Assembly (NCBI GenBank): GCA_903959175.1
Contig: CAJBVW010000015.1
Location: 1-47,127, forward strand
Source of the DNA: an uncultured Pseudomonadota bacterium
Lineage (GTDB): Bacteria > Myxococcota_A > UBA796 > SXON01
Length of the DNA stretch: 47,127 bases
Reading direction: 5' to 3'
Each line of letters starts with the position of its first letter. Position 1 is the first letter of the stretch. The notes below the pieces were generated by a model. That model was not told the DNA's origin and did not search any database. It saw nothing but the letters and a program-made list of their open reading frames with translations. A program made the translations under genes and the position numbers. Positions 9,226 through 17,636 of this stretch are shown one piece after another.

Positions 9226-9953
9226 GAGGCGGCCCGGACGTGCGCGAGGAAGGCCTCGGGGAACGTCGACGTCCCCGTCTGGGCCTGGACCTCGGCGAGG
9301 GTGCCGTCCGCGAGGACCCGGCCGCGGTGGATGATGACCGCGCGGTCGCACAAGCGCTCGACCTCGCCGAGGATGTGCGTGGAGTAGACCACGCAGCGCC
9401 CGTGATCCCGGGCGTCCTCGAGAAAGCGCATGAGCTCTTCGGTGACGAGCACGTCGAGGCCGGAGGTGGGCTCGTCGAGCACGAGCACCGGCGGATCGTG
9501 CACGAGCGCACGGGCGATGTTCACCTTCTGCTTCATGCCGGTGGAGAGCCGCTCGCACGGCACCTCGGCGAAGCGGGCGATGTCGAACTGCTCCAGCAGC
9601 GCGGCCACGCGGGCCTTCAGGTTCGGCACGCCCTGGAGGCGCCCGATGTAGACGAGCATCTCGCGCGCGGTGAGGCGGCCGTACAGCCCGGTGTTCGCCG
9701 AGAGGTAGCCGATGGAGCGCCGCACCCCGACGGGATCCGTGCGGATGTCGTGCCCGCACACCGTGGCGGTGCCGGTGTCGGGGGACACGAGCGTCGCGAG
9801 CATGCGCATGGTCGTCGTCTTGCCGGCGCCGTTCGGCCCGAGCAGGGCGAGGATCTCGCCGGGGCGGGCTGCGAACGACACGCCGGACACCGCCGCGACG
9901 GGGCTCCCGTCGGGACCGATGAACGACTTACCGAGGCTCGAGACCTGGATCAT
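9222..9953 (-). CDS. ABC transporter ATP-binding protein (NatA-like)
   Basis: The product is a 243-residue cytoplasmic ATPase that powers the two membrane subunits encoded on either side. Motifs seen are Walker [10 protein letters not shown] (about residues 39-47), signature [13 protein letters not shown], and Walker [13 protein letters not shown], followed by the switch His in [10 protein letters not shown]. The ATG at 9953 overlaps the upstream permease stop by four bases (ATGA), so translation is coupled. The sequence belongs to the ABC-2 drug/Na+ export class (NatA, CcmA-like). The real substrate cannot be told. Confidence 0.93.
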   Translation of the reverse strand: MIQVSSLGKSFIGPDGSPVAAVSGVSFAARPGEILALLGPNGAGKTTTMRMLATLVSPDTGTATVCGHDIRTDPVGVRRSIGYLSANTGLYGRLTAREMLVYIGRLQGVPNLKARVAALLEQFDIARFAEVPCERLSTGMKQKVNIARALVHDPPVLVLDEPTSGLDVLVTEELMRFLEDARDHGRCVVYSTHILGEVERLCDRAVIIHRGRVLADGTLAEVQAQTGTSTFPEAFLAHVRAAS

Positions 9954-11131
9954 CTTCCCTCCTTCGTGGCCGGCGCCCCGACGCGCCAGCCTTCGCCCGA
10001 CGCCACGCGCGCCGCGAGCAGCACCGGGATCGCCACGAGCAGCAGGTTCAGGCCCACCGCGATGGGCGCCCAGGGCCAGATGTCCCGGCCCGCAATGGCC
10101 TCGCGCATCACGAGCACGAGGTTGGTCACCGGCACGAGGCCGAAGCCGAGCTCGGGGCCGATCCCCTCGAGCGCACCGACGACCCCGGCGCCCATCCCCA
10201 CGATGAGGAAGCCGCTGGCGATGTTCTGCGCCTGCTTGAAGTCGCGCGCGCGGATGACGGCGAGCATCTCCCAGGCGTTGAGGACCAGCGCCGCGAGCAC
10301 CGAGCACCCGAGCACGCCGAGCCAGGTGCCGAAGCCCACGTCGACCACGAGCTTCTGGTCGACCTCGAGCAGGTTGAGGAGCTGCCAGAGCGAGAGCAGG
10401 AAGGCGCCGCAGTTCACGACCGTCGCGACCGTGACGATGAAGAACACGCAGGCGAGCTTGCCAGCGAAGACGACGGAGGGCGACGCCGCGCACACGAGCG
10501 TCGTCTCAAGCGTGCCGCGCTCGCGCTCACCCACGGCGGCCTCGACCGCGGGGTAGAAGCCGGCGATCATCCCGTTGAGCACCAGCACGAAGGGCACCAT
10601 CATGGAGAGCGCCCAGCCGACGAGCGAGGACGCGTCGTCCTCCTGGACGGTCACGGTCACCTTCGCGTGCTCGGGGGCGAGCCCCGCGGTCGCGGCGGCG
10701 GCGGCCACGCGGGCGGTGCGCACCTCGGTCAGCGCGGCGTCGACGTGGGAGCGGGCGCGGGAGGACACGGGCAGGTCGGAGCGCCACCGGGTCTGCACGT
10801 CGAGGCCACCGTCGGGCCCGGGGGTGACGCCCACGATGGCGACGATGCGCCCGGCCGCGAGCGCGCCCTCCGCGTCGTCGACCGTGACGACGTCGAGCGC
10901 CTCGACGGCCGCGAGCGCGGCGAGAACGTCCGGCGGGGCCTCCCCCACGACGGCGACCGGGGCGGTCTCGCCGACGAGCTGGCCGGATTGGTACTCGACC
11001 CACAGGTTCGTGGCCCACACGAGGCCCGGGTAGAGCAGCAGCGGGTAGAGGACCGAGAGCAGGAAGGCGTTCGGATCGCGGAGGGTCTCGCGCAGCTCCT
11101 TGAGGAACACCGCCAGCACGGCCCCGATCAT
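9950..11131 (-). CDS. ABC-2 type permease (NatB-like)
   Basis: The first gene of the ABC operon encodes 393 residues. The start (MIGAVLAVFLKELRETLRDP) is the typical cytoplasmic helix of NatB/ABC-2 permeases, followed by TM1. A large periplasmic domain (roughly residues 45-200) precedes a block of five or more TM segments. The motif GERERGTLETTL is the counterpart of the EKERRT motif in the partner permease. The two permeases presumably form a heterodimer with the NatA-like ATPase. A 134-base region separates its ATG from the pseudouridine synthase start on the other strand. Confidence 0.9.
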   Translation of the reverse strand: MIGAVLAVFLKELRETLRDPNAFLLSVLYPLLLYPGLVWATNLWVEYQSGQLVGETAPVAVVGEAPPDVLAALAAVEALDVVTVDDAEGALAAGRIVAIVGVTPGPDGGLDVQTRWRSDLPVSSRARSHVDAALTEVRTARVAAAAATAGLAPEHAKVTVTVQEDDASSLVGWALSMMVPFVLVLNGMIAGFYPAVEAAVGERERGTLETTLVCAASPSVVFAGKLACVFFIVTVATVVNCGAFLLSLWQLLNLLEVDQKLVVDVGFGTWLGVLGCSVLAALVLNAWEMLAVIRARDFKQAQNIASGFLIVGMGAGVVGALEGIGPELGFGLVPVTNLVLVMREAIAGRDIWPWAPIAVGLNLLLVAIPVLLAARVASGEGWRVGAPATKEGR

Positions 11132-11265
11132 GTGGGCGTAGCGGTGCGGGGAGAGGGCGCGCGCGAGACGGTCCGGGGCATTCTGGAGTGCCTAACGTGA
11201 GGCTCGTCGGGGCGCGCCGATCGCGTGCGCCGCGGAACGATCTCGGGAGACGTTACATCGCGCGG

Positions 11266-11940
11266 ATGCTGTCCCTCGGCGAGGACGCCGCGCGCCTCTA
11301 CCTCTGGAAACCGCCCGGCATCCCGGTCTTTCCGCCGCACGCCGACCCCGCTGGGGACTGCCTCCTCGCGCGCCTGCTCGCCGTCCACCCGGATCGCGCG
11401 GTGGGCTGGCCGGCGGGCTTCGAGGGGGGGCTGGCCCACCGCCTCGACACCGCCACCTCCGGGCTGGTGATCGCCGCGCGCGCGCCGGCGGACCTCGCCC
11501 CGCTCCGCGCCGACTTCGCCTCGGGCGCCCTCCGCAAGCTCTACCTCTTCCGCTCCGAGGGCCTCCCCGACGTGGGTCCGCCGCCCTTCGACGAGCAGGT
11601 CCGCACCGAGCCCATCGCCCACCACCCCAACCGCAAGGACCGCATGGTCACGCGCCGCGGCCCGCGCACCACGCACCGCGGCAAGTGGTACGACGCCTGG
11701 ACCCGCTTCACGCGCCGGGGGGACGGCTGGTGGCAGGCCGAGATCCGCACCGGCGTCATGCACCAGATCCGCGTGCACGCGGCGGCCGCTGGCCTCCCTC
11801 TCACGGGGGACACGCTGTACGGCGGCACGCCCGGCGCGTTCGCGCTCCACCACGTCTGCGTGGTAGGACCCGGCTGGGCGTCCCCCCGGGCGCCGCTGCC
11901 CGAGGGCGTGAGGGGTCCGGATGTCCTGGTTCGACCGTAA
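11266..11940 (+). CDS. RluA-family RNA pseudouridine synthase
   Basis: The product converts uridine to pseudouridine in rRNA or tRNA; the target site is unknown. The family's active-site motif is clear: GLAHRLDTATSGLV, whose Asp is the catalytic residue. It is followed by LRKLYLFRSEG and, near the end, the VMHQIRVHAAAAGLPLTGDTLYGG motif of the RluA group. I prefer ATG 11266 (224 residues, MLSLGEDAARLYLWKPPG). An upstream GTG at 11188 would add 26 Arg-rich residues with no homology feel. There is no S4 domain. The 3' end overlaps the next gene by 20 bases. Confidence 0.88.
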   Translation: MLSLGEDAARLYLWKPPGIPVFPPHADPAGDCLLARLLAVHPDRAVGWPAGFEGGLAHRLDTATSGLVIAARAPADLAPLRADFASGALRKLYLFRSEGLPDVGPPPFDEQVRTEPIAHHPNRKDRMVTRRGPRTTHRGKWYDAWTRFTRRGDGWWQAEIRTGVMHQIRVHAAAAGLPLTGDTLYGGTPGAFALHHVCVVGPGWASPRAPLPEGVRGPDVLVRP

Positions 11941-12736
11941 TCGCGGCGACGAGCCCACCGCCGACGCGTGGGCGCGCCTCGGCGCCGTGGTCGACCAGGC
12001 GAAGGTGGCGGACGCCGTGCACCTCGCGTCCGGCCTCTCTGGCTTGCGTAGGTACATCCTGCGCTTCGAGCTGCGGGGCGGCCGCGTGCGCGTCTCCGGC
12101 ATCGTCGCCGAGCCGCTCCCCGAGGGCGGCGGCCCGCCCGAGCCCGCCGCGTTCGCCGCCCATGTGGGCGCCGTGGAGTCCGCCCTCAACGTCCTGCACC
12201 GCCGCTTCCCGCGGCCCTTCGTCTTCGAGCGTGGCGCCGTCGGGGTCGTGCGCGGCGGGGACACGGAGATCGGCCTCTCCTTCCGCTTCGACGAGGACGC
12301 CGACGGGTTCTCCCTCACCGAGCTCCCCCTGCCCACCGGCGCGCCCAACCCCGTCGAGCACCCCGCCTACCTCAAGGCCCTCGCCGCGTGGGACAGCCGC
12401 ATCCAGCCCGTGCGCGCGCGTTGGCTCGTCCCGAGCCGTGAGGACGCGTGGACGCTCGACGGCCCCCGCCTGACCCTCACCGGACCGGCCGGCACGCGCG
12501 TCCTCGGCGCCGATCCCATCGCCCGCTACTGGCCGCGCGGCACCCGCTTCGAGTGGCTGGTCCCGAACCCCGTCGGAGAGGAGCCCCCCTTCGTCGAGCC
12601 GATCCTCACCGTCGGCCTCGGCAGCGCGATGGAGCTCGCCGTGTTCGCCGCCGTCCGCATGAAGCGGGCGGGGGTGTTCCAGGGCGAGACCAACGACGAC
12701 AAGGGCGAGATCCTCTTCGCGGCGCTCCGCGAGTAG
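11921..12736 (+). CDS. Unknown soluble protein, 271 residues
   Basis: The ATG at 11921 lies inside the end of the pseudouridine synthase gene, behind GAGGGG, so the two are translationally coupled. There is no signal peptide or TM segment. The protein begins MSWFDRNRGDEPTADAW, has an Arg-rich centre (LHRRFPRPFVFERGAVGVVRGG) and ends in a helix with VFQGETNDDKGEILF. I do not recognise the family. Its coupling to an RNA modification gene does not prove a role in RNA. It converges with the HTTM operon, leaving 15 bases between stop codons. Confidence 0.75.
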   Translation: MSWFDRNRGDEPTADAWARLGAVVDQAKVADAVHLASGLSGLRRYILRFELRGGRVRVSGIVAEPLPEGGGPPEPAAFAAHVGAVESALNVLHRRFPRPFVFERGAVGVVRGGDTEIGLSFRFDEDADGFSLTELPLPTGAPNPVEHPAYLKALAAWDSRIQPVRARWLVPSREDAWTLDGPRLTLTGPAGTRVLGADPIARYWPRGTRFEWLVPNPVGEEPPFVEPILTVGLGSAMELAVFAAVRMKRAGVFQGETNDDKGEILFAALRE

Positions 12737-12751
12737 GCCGATCCCGAGGCG

Positions 12752-13741
12752 CTACGTCGCTGCCCGCGTGCCCTGCCCGGTGAGCGTCGCCGCCCGCATC
12801 CGGCGCGGAAGCTCGTCCGGGTGGAAGAAGGCCGGATAGAGCGACAACATCGCGTACGGGAAGATGCCGAGCGACATGGTCGCCGCGATGCCGACGTGCA
12901 GGCCGACGCCGACGAACATCCACCACTTATGCAGGTCGATCCGGTTGAACAGGGCGCGCGCCCGCCCGCCGCGCAGCCGCGTGTCCCGGAACCACCACGC
13001 GAGCAGGATCGGTCCGGCGCCGAGCTCGAAGACCATGGTGGCGGCGGAGGCGAGCTGGGTGAGGGGAAAGACCTTCTCCAACCAGGCGAAGCGCCACGCG
13101 GCGATCGAGGGGTCCTGGAGGATGAGGTAGAGGGCACCGTAGCTGCCGAAGGGCCACCACGTCACGGAGGTCTTCTGGATGCCGGCCATGAAGTACATGA
13201 CGAGCACCTGGAGGACGAGGAGGTGCCGCGGCCACGCGGGGACGAGGTCCCGCGGGCCGAAGAGCCGCCCGAGGACGCCGCCGCGGAAGAGCAGCGCGTC
13301 GAGGGACCACACGCGGCCGGATCCCGAGAAGACGAGCAGACACAGCACGTTGCGAACCATAAGGTCGATTCCGCGGTCGCCCAGGGGCAACACCTGCGCG
13401 AGCTGCGCGGACACGACGAGGGCCACCGCCGCCGCGACCGGCGTGAAGAGCCCCGTCGCGAGGCACACCAGCGCGGCGACCATGACCGCCCACGCCCCGT
13501 ACGCCGTCGCTTCGGTGGGAGGGAACCACTGGTACAGCTCGGGCACGGGGACGCGCGACATCACGTCGCCGAGGCCGCCGGCGGCGGGCATGCCCCAGAG
13601 GGTGAGGACGAGGCCGAGGTCCCACACCGTCCAGAAGTCGTAGAGCAGGACGATCGCGGTGAAGATTCGGACGAGCGCCAGGACGCGCGGCGACTCGGCC
13701 CGCGCCCACAGCCCCGCCCACCAGGCCCAGCGCGCCCTCAT
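12752..13741 (-). CDS. HTTM-domain membrane protein
   Basis: The product is a 329-residue polytopic protein of the HTTM family (horizontally transferred TM domain, related to vitamin K-dependent gamma-carboxylase). It shows about seven TM helices and the family-like stretches ESPRVLALVRIFTAIVLLYD, GDRGIDLMVRNVLCLL and LHKWWMFVGVGLHVGIA. In the family a Lys/His cluster near GIQKTSVTWWPFG is usual. Bacterial HTTM proteins have no settled function. The ATG at 13741 overlaps the stop of the preceding gene (ATGA). It is the last gene of the operon with greB. Confidence 0.87.
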   Translation of the reverse strand: MRARWAWWAGLWARAESPRVLALVRIFTAIVLLYDFWTVWDLGLVLTLWGMPAAGGLGDVMSRVPVPELYQWFPPTEATAYGAWAVMVAALVCLATGLFTPVAAAVALVVSAQLAQVLPLGDRGIDLMVRNVLCLLVFSGSGRVWSLDALLFRGGVLGRLFGPRDLVPAWPRHLLVLQVLVMYFMAGIQKTSVTWWPFGSYGALYLILQDPSIAAWRFAWLEKVFPLTQLASAATMVFELGAGPILLAWWFRDTRLRGGRARALFNRIDLHKWWMFVGVGLHVGIAATMSLGIFPYAMLSLYPAFFHPDELPRRMRAATLTGQGTRAAT

Positions 13742-14385
13742 CGGGCCACCGTGCGCTGGAGCTTCGGGAGGCGCTCGGGGTCCCGCCGGCGCCCCGGCAT
13801 CGTCGAGTGCGTGCTGACGAAGCCCACGCGGGCCTCGGCGGCGTCGGGGAAGTCGGTGAGCGCGAGCCGGCCGATGCGCTGCACGAAGTTGTCGTACGAG
13901 GCGCCGGGCTTGCGGGTGTTGCCGTCGTACACGCCGCGGACACGACGGTAGGCGAGCTGATCCCGCCGCCACGGCGCGTCGGGGTCGAGCGCGGCGTAGA
14001 CCGGCCGCCACTCGCCTTCGGAGGGGCGCACCTCGATCACGAGCTGGTGCGGGTAGCTGTCCGGGTACGTGAACAGGCCCCAACCCTGGCCCGTGCCGGA
14101 CACCCGGAACCACCCCTTGAAGGGGCCGAGGAGCGCGCTGCGCACGTCCGCGAGGGCGCGGCCGACGACGTAGGCGCGGTCGGCGAGCTCGGCGCGGGTC
14201 ACCGTGACGCCGGCGCCGCCGAGGATACCCACCCAGCGGTCGAGCTCCTCCACCGCGATGGGCTGCTCGAAGTGCGAGCGCTTCACCGACTTCGGGAGGG
14301 GAGACGCCGCGACCCCGTACACGATCAGCGTCACGGCGATCAGCGCCGCGCGGACGTGGTCGCGGGGGCGGAGCCCGTCAGCCAC
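13738..14385 (-). CDS. Membrane-anchored partner of the HTTM protein
   Basis: The product has 215 residues with one N-terminal TM segment (about 11-30, ALIAVTLIVYGVAASPLP) and a periplasmic domain. Recognisable patches are FEQPIAVEELDRWVGIL, GPFKGWFRVSGTGQGWGLF and HQLVIEVRPSEGEWRPVY. Proteins of this type are often encoded beside HTTM genes, which is the best clue: it may act with the HTTM protein at the outer face of the inner membrane. It overlaps greB by eight bases and the HTTM gene by four. The function is unknown. Confidence 0.75.
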   Translation of the reverse strand: MADGLRPRDHVRAALIAVTLIVYGVAASPLPKSVKRSHFEQPIAVEELDRWVGILGGAGVTVTRAELADRAYVVGRALADVRSALLGPFKGWFRVSGTGQGWGLFTYPDSYPHQLVIEVRPSEGEWRPVYAALDPDAPWRRDQLAYRRVRGVYDGNTRKPGASYDNFVQRIGRLALTDFPDAAEARVGFVSTHSTMPGRRRDPERLPKLQRTVAR

Positions 14386-14851
14386 GCGCGTAGGCCACCG
14401 TCACGATGGTGACCTCGCGCCGGCCCTTGGGCGTCTCGAACTCGACGACGTCTCCCTTCTGGCGGGTCAGGAGCGCGCGGCCGAGCGGGGAGACGTAGGA
14501 GATGTGCCGCTTCTCCGTGTCCACCTCGTCCTCGCCGAGGATGGTCCACGTCTGGGACGCGCCCTCCTCGTCCTCGAAGGTGACCGTCGCGCCGAAGAGC
14601 ACGGTGTCGCCGCTGAAGGCGGAGGCGTCGACCACCTCGATGCTCTCCAGGCGCTTGCCGAGGTAGCCGAGGCGACGGTCGATCTCGCGCAGGCGCTGCT
14701 TGCCGTAGCGGTACTCGGCGTTGTCCGAGCGATCTCCGAGGCTGGCCGCGTACTGGACCTCGGCCGTGATGCGCGGCCGCTCGGTCTTGAGGAGCCAATT
14801 GTACTCCTCCACGATCTTCCGGTGGCCCGCGGGGCTGATGTACGACGGCAT
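14378..14851 (-). CDS. greB: Transcription elongation factor GreB/GreA family
   Basis: The product is a 157-residue cleavage factor that rescues back-tracked RNA polymerase. ATG 14851 (MPSYISPAGHRKIVEEYN) was chosen because the family's first residues match there; an in-frame extension upstream is Arg-rich and overlaps a divergent gene. The coiled-coil N-domain has the GreB-like pattern ASLGDRSDNAEYRYGKQRLR with the acidic tip. The C-domain ends ISYVSPLGRALLTRQKGDVV. GreB is favoured over GreA by REIDRRLGYLGKRLE. It heads an operon with the two membrane protein genes. Confidence 0.92.
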   Translation of the reverse strand: MPSYISPAGHRKIVEEYNWLLKTERPRITAEVQYAASLGDRSDNAEYRYGKQRLREIDRRLGYLGKRLESIEVVDASAFSGDTVLFGATVTFEDEEGASQTWTILGEDEVDTEKRHISYVSPLGRALLTRQKGDVVEFETPKGRREVTIVTVAYARG

Positions 14852-14879
14852 ACGGGGTCCTAATCCGACCGGAGCCCGC

Positions 14880-15002
14880 TTGTTGTCCCTGCTTCTTCTG
14901 GCCTGCGCCCCCGCCACCGACGAGACCGCCTGCACCTCCTGGCCCGACGCCGCTGTCCCGCCCGACGGCACCCGCTTCGAGGCCCGCGTGGACGCCGAGT
15001 AG
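14880..15002 (+). CDS. Minimal lipoprotein, 40 residues (TTG start)
   Basis: TTG at 14880 follows GGAG (14871-14874) with a five-base spacer. The product reads LLSLLLLAC and then APATDETACTSWPDAA, a lipobox with only eight residues before the Cys and no charge. The mature peptide is about 32 residues with a second Cys. It runs divergent to greB, only 28 bases away, and is followed 69 bases later by a large lipoprotein. It is small enough to be missed by gene finders. It may be a real small lipoprotein or a truncated remnant. Confidence 0.45.
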   Translation: MLSLLLLACAPATDETACTSWPDAAVPPDGTRFEARVDAE

Positions 15003-15071
15003 CGGCCCCGTCCCGCCACGGCGCTTGCCCCGGGTCCCCGGTCGTGTGAAACACGGCTTCCCGGAGGTTCG

Positions 15072-17606
15072 ATGCTCCTGTCCCTCGCCCTCGCCCTCGT
15101 CCTGGGCTGTCAGGAGGGCGGCACCCCCCCTGCCGCCACCGAGCCCGCCGCCGCCGGGTCAAGCACCGTGTTGTCGCGCAACGAGGGGGTGCTCGTCGCC
15201 GCGCCGGGCTTCCGCGCCCGCGTCGAGGGCGCGTGGAAGGAGGCCGACTCCGTGGAGCTCTCCACCGATGCCGCCACCTTCATCAGCAAGGTCAAGGCGC
15301 CCGTCTTCGTCGACGTGCCGAACAAGCTCTCCGGCCTCGCCGCCGACACCGAGATCAAGGATCTCCGCTCCGATCCGGCGCTCGTCGAGCTCCTCCTCGG
15401 CACGGACGAGAAGGCCGCGGCGGAGGCCATCCGCGCCACCGGCGCCCGCGTCCTCATCGTCCACTCCGCGCTCCGCCCCTCGATGGACCGCTCGCGGAAC
15501 GTCATCTCGCGCCTCTACAACCACGACGCGCTCGATCGTTTCCAGCTCGCCCGCGTGGAAGACGGCGCGCTCGTCTACCTCGTGGTGGACGCCCCCCTCC
15601 AGTTCGCGCCCGAGCTCGCCCAGCAGTCGATCCAGTGGCTCCGCGCGCGCCTCGCCGGTGAGAACCCGGCCAACTTCCCCGCGTTGAAGCCAGAGCGCGG
15701 CAGTTGGACGCTCGTCGCCAGCCTGCGCGGCCAGGGCCAGGAGCTCGCCTTCTCCCTCGCCGAGGGCGCCACGCTCGACAAGGCCCTCACCGAGGTCGCC
15801 ACCGATCTCGAGGCCATGCACCGGCGCAGCCGCGAGCCCATCGGCTTCCCCCCGCTCGAGCACCACATGGCCGACCTCGCCATCGAGCTCCACCGCGTCA
15901 CAGAACGCGCGCACGTCGTCCCGCGCGACGAGGGCGACCTCGAGGACCTCTTCGAGATGGGCATCGACGGCGCCATCCTCCTCGACCGGGCCGGTGACAA
16001 AAAGCAGAGCGGCGTGTGGCCCGGCGCGGTCGCCACCACCCGCGGCATCACCAAGGCGGACACCTTCCTCCGCGGCGTCGCCAAGGACTTCAAGTGGGAC
16101 AGCATCCGCCCTTGGCGTGACCCCGAGACCGAGCTCGAGATCATCCGCACCGTCCACTACATGGAGATCCCCGGCCAGGCCGTCGTCCCGATGTACCGCG
16201 GTACGCCGCCGGTCCCGATGGACTTCGTCAACCAGACGACCGTGCGCGAGTCCATCCTCCTCGCCGGCGAGTGGTACCTCGCCAACCTCAAGGCGGACGG
16301 CGAGGTCACCTACAAGTTCTGGCCTGAAGAGAACCGCTACTCCAACGAATACAACCACGTGCGCCACACCCTCGCGACGTGGAACCTCTGGCAGGCCTGG
16401 ACCCTCGACCCCCGCCCCGAGTTCCTCGAGGGCGCCATCCGCGCCCAGAACTGGACGCTCCGGTCGCTCGGCGAGAAGGACGGCATGGCCTACATGACCC
16501 ACGGCGGCCAGACCAAGCTCGGCAGCGTCGTCGTCGCGCTGCTCGGCATGGTCGAGGTCGCGCGCTCCACCGGCGACCACAGCAACGACGAGTTGATGCG
16601 CAAGCTCGGCAAGTTCGTCATGTTTATGCAGGCCGACTCCGGCACGTTCCGCGGCTACTGGAACCCCAAGACCGGTGAGTTCATCAACCAGGTCAACGAC
16701 ATCGTCCCTGGCGAAGCCGCGCTCTCGCTCATCTACCTCTACGAGTACTTCGACGACCCCCAGTACCTCGAGGGCCTGCCGAAGTTCTTCGACTACTACA
16801 AGCCCTGGTTCAAGGAGCGCGCGGACAAGCGCTCCGACACCGGGCCGTGGCCGGCGTACACCTACGACAACGCGACGCGCCTCGAGCTCGTCCAGTTCGG
16901 CCCGTGGACCGTCATGGCCGCCGCCGCCTACACGCGCGTCCGGCCCGAGGCGAAGGACGTCGCAACCTTCGGCCTCGAGGTCGGCCGCTGGATGATCGAC
17001 ACCTACGAGTACACCGAGGCGAACGCCCCGTTCCCCGACTACGTCGGCGGCTACTACAAGTTCGCCGGCGAGCTCCCCGCGATGCAGGCCTTCTGCTACG
17101 CCGAGGGCACCGCCGCCGCTTACGACATGGCGCTCCGTATGGACCCCGCGCAGGCCGCCTACTTCGAGCAGCACACGCGCGAAGCAGTCCGCATGGGCTT
17201 CCAGATGCAGCACGACGGCATCGACAGCGTCTACTACACGCGGCCGCTCGAGATCATGGGCGGCATCAAGTACGCGTTGAACGAGCCGAAGGTCCGCATC
17301 GACTACGTACACCACGGCCTGTCCGCGATGTACCAGTGGCTCATGGCCTCCAAGAAGGACCCGAACCTCCCCGCGAGCGCGAAGGCCGAGCCCGACGAGG
17401 CGATGAAGGGCTTCCTGAAGCTCCAGGACATGCCCTCCTTCCGCGACCCGAACGCGCCGATCTGGCGCCCCGGGGACGGCCTCGCCTACCCGCGCCACGT
17501 CCGCCGCAGCTCGGTGCCGCCCGCGAAGCTCGACCCGATCGCGGTCAAGGCCGCGGCGCTCGCCGCCCAGAACGGGAGCGGCGAGGACGACGACGGCGGC
17601 GAGTAG
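15072..17606 (+). CDS. Large lipoprotein: AMMECR1-like region plus (alpha/alpha)6 glycosidase/epimerase-like domain
   Basis: The ATG at 15072 follows GGAGG. The product has 844 residues with lipobox MLLSLALALVLGC. Residues about 40-190 form an unassigned domain. Residues about 210-365 resemble the AMMECR1 fold in the order of their motifs (SWTLVASLRGQGQELAF, then LEDLFEMGIDGAILL, then the RPWRDPETELEIIRT end); this is a weak, by-eye match. The second half (about 395-780) has repeated helical hairpins with aromatic loops (NEYNHVRHTLATWNLWQAW; YLEGLPKFFDYYKPWF; PFPDYVGGYYKFAGE), as in six-hairpin glycosidases and D-glucuronyl C5-epimerases. A polysaccharide substrate at the cell surface is likely, but the reaction cannot be told. 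Confidence 0.75.
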   Translation: MLLSLALALVLGCQEGGTPPAATEPAAAGSSTVLSRNEGVLVAAPGFRARVEGAWKEADSVELSTDAATFISKVKAPVFVDVPNKLSGLAADTEIKDLRSDPALVELLLGTDEKAAAEAIRATGARVLIVHSALRPSMDRSRNVISRLYNHDALDRFQLARVEDGALVYLVVDAPLQFAPELAQQSIQWLRARLAGENPANFPALKPERGSWTLVASLRGQGQELAFSLAEGATLDKALTEVATDLEAMHRRSREPIGFPPLEHHMADLAIELHRVTERAHVVPRDEGDLEDLFEMGIDGAILLDRAGDKKQSGVWPGAVATTRGITKADTFLRGVAKDFKWDSIRPWRDPETELEIIRTVHYMEIPGQAVVPMYRGTPPVPMDFVNQTTVRESILLAGEWYLANLKADGEVTYKFWPEENRYSNEYNHVRHTLATWNLWQAWTLDPRPEFLEGAIRAQNWTLRSLGEKDGMAYMTHGGQTKLGSVVVALLGMVEVARSTGDHSNDELMRKLGKFVMFMQADSGTFRGYWNPKTGEFINQVNDIVPGEAALSLIYLYEYFDDPQYLEGLPKFFDYYKPWFKERADKRSDTGPWPAYTYDNATRLELVQFGPWTVMAAAAYTRVRPEAKDVATFGLEVGRWMIDTYEYTEANAPFPDYVGGYYKFAGELPAMQAFCYAEGTAAAYDMALRMDPAQAAYFEQHTREAVRMGFQMQHDGIDSVYYTRPLEIMGGIKYALNEPKVRIDYVHHGLSAMYQWLMASKKDPNLPASAKAEPDEAMKGFLKLQDMPSFRDPNAPIWRPGDGLAYPRHVRRSSVPPAKLDPIAVKAAALAAQNGSGEDDDGGE

Positions 17607-17636
17607 CCTCGACGGTGGGTCGGCCGGCGGTCTGCG

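Noticed and set aside
11188-11265. GTG 11188 as start of the pseudouridine synthase
   Set aside because: It adds 26 Arg-rich residues that do not look like family sequence.
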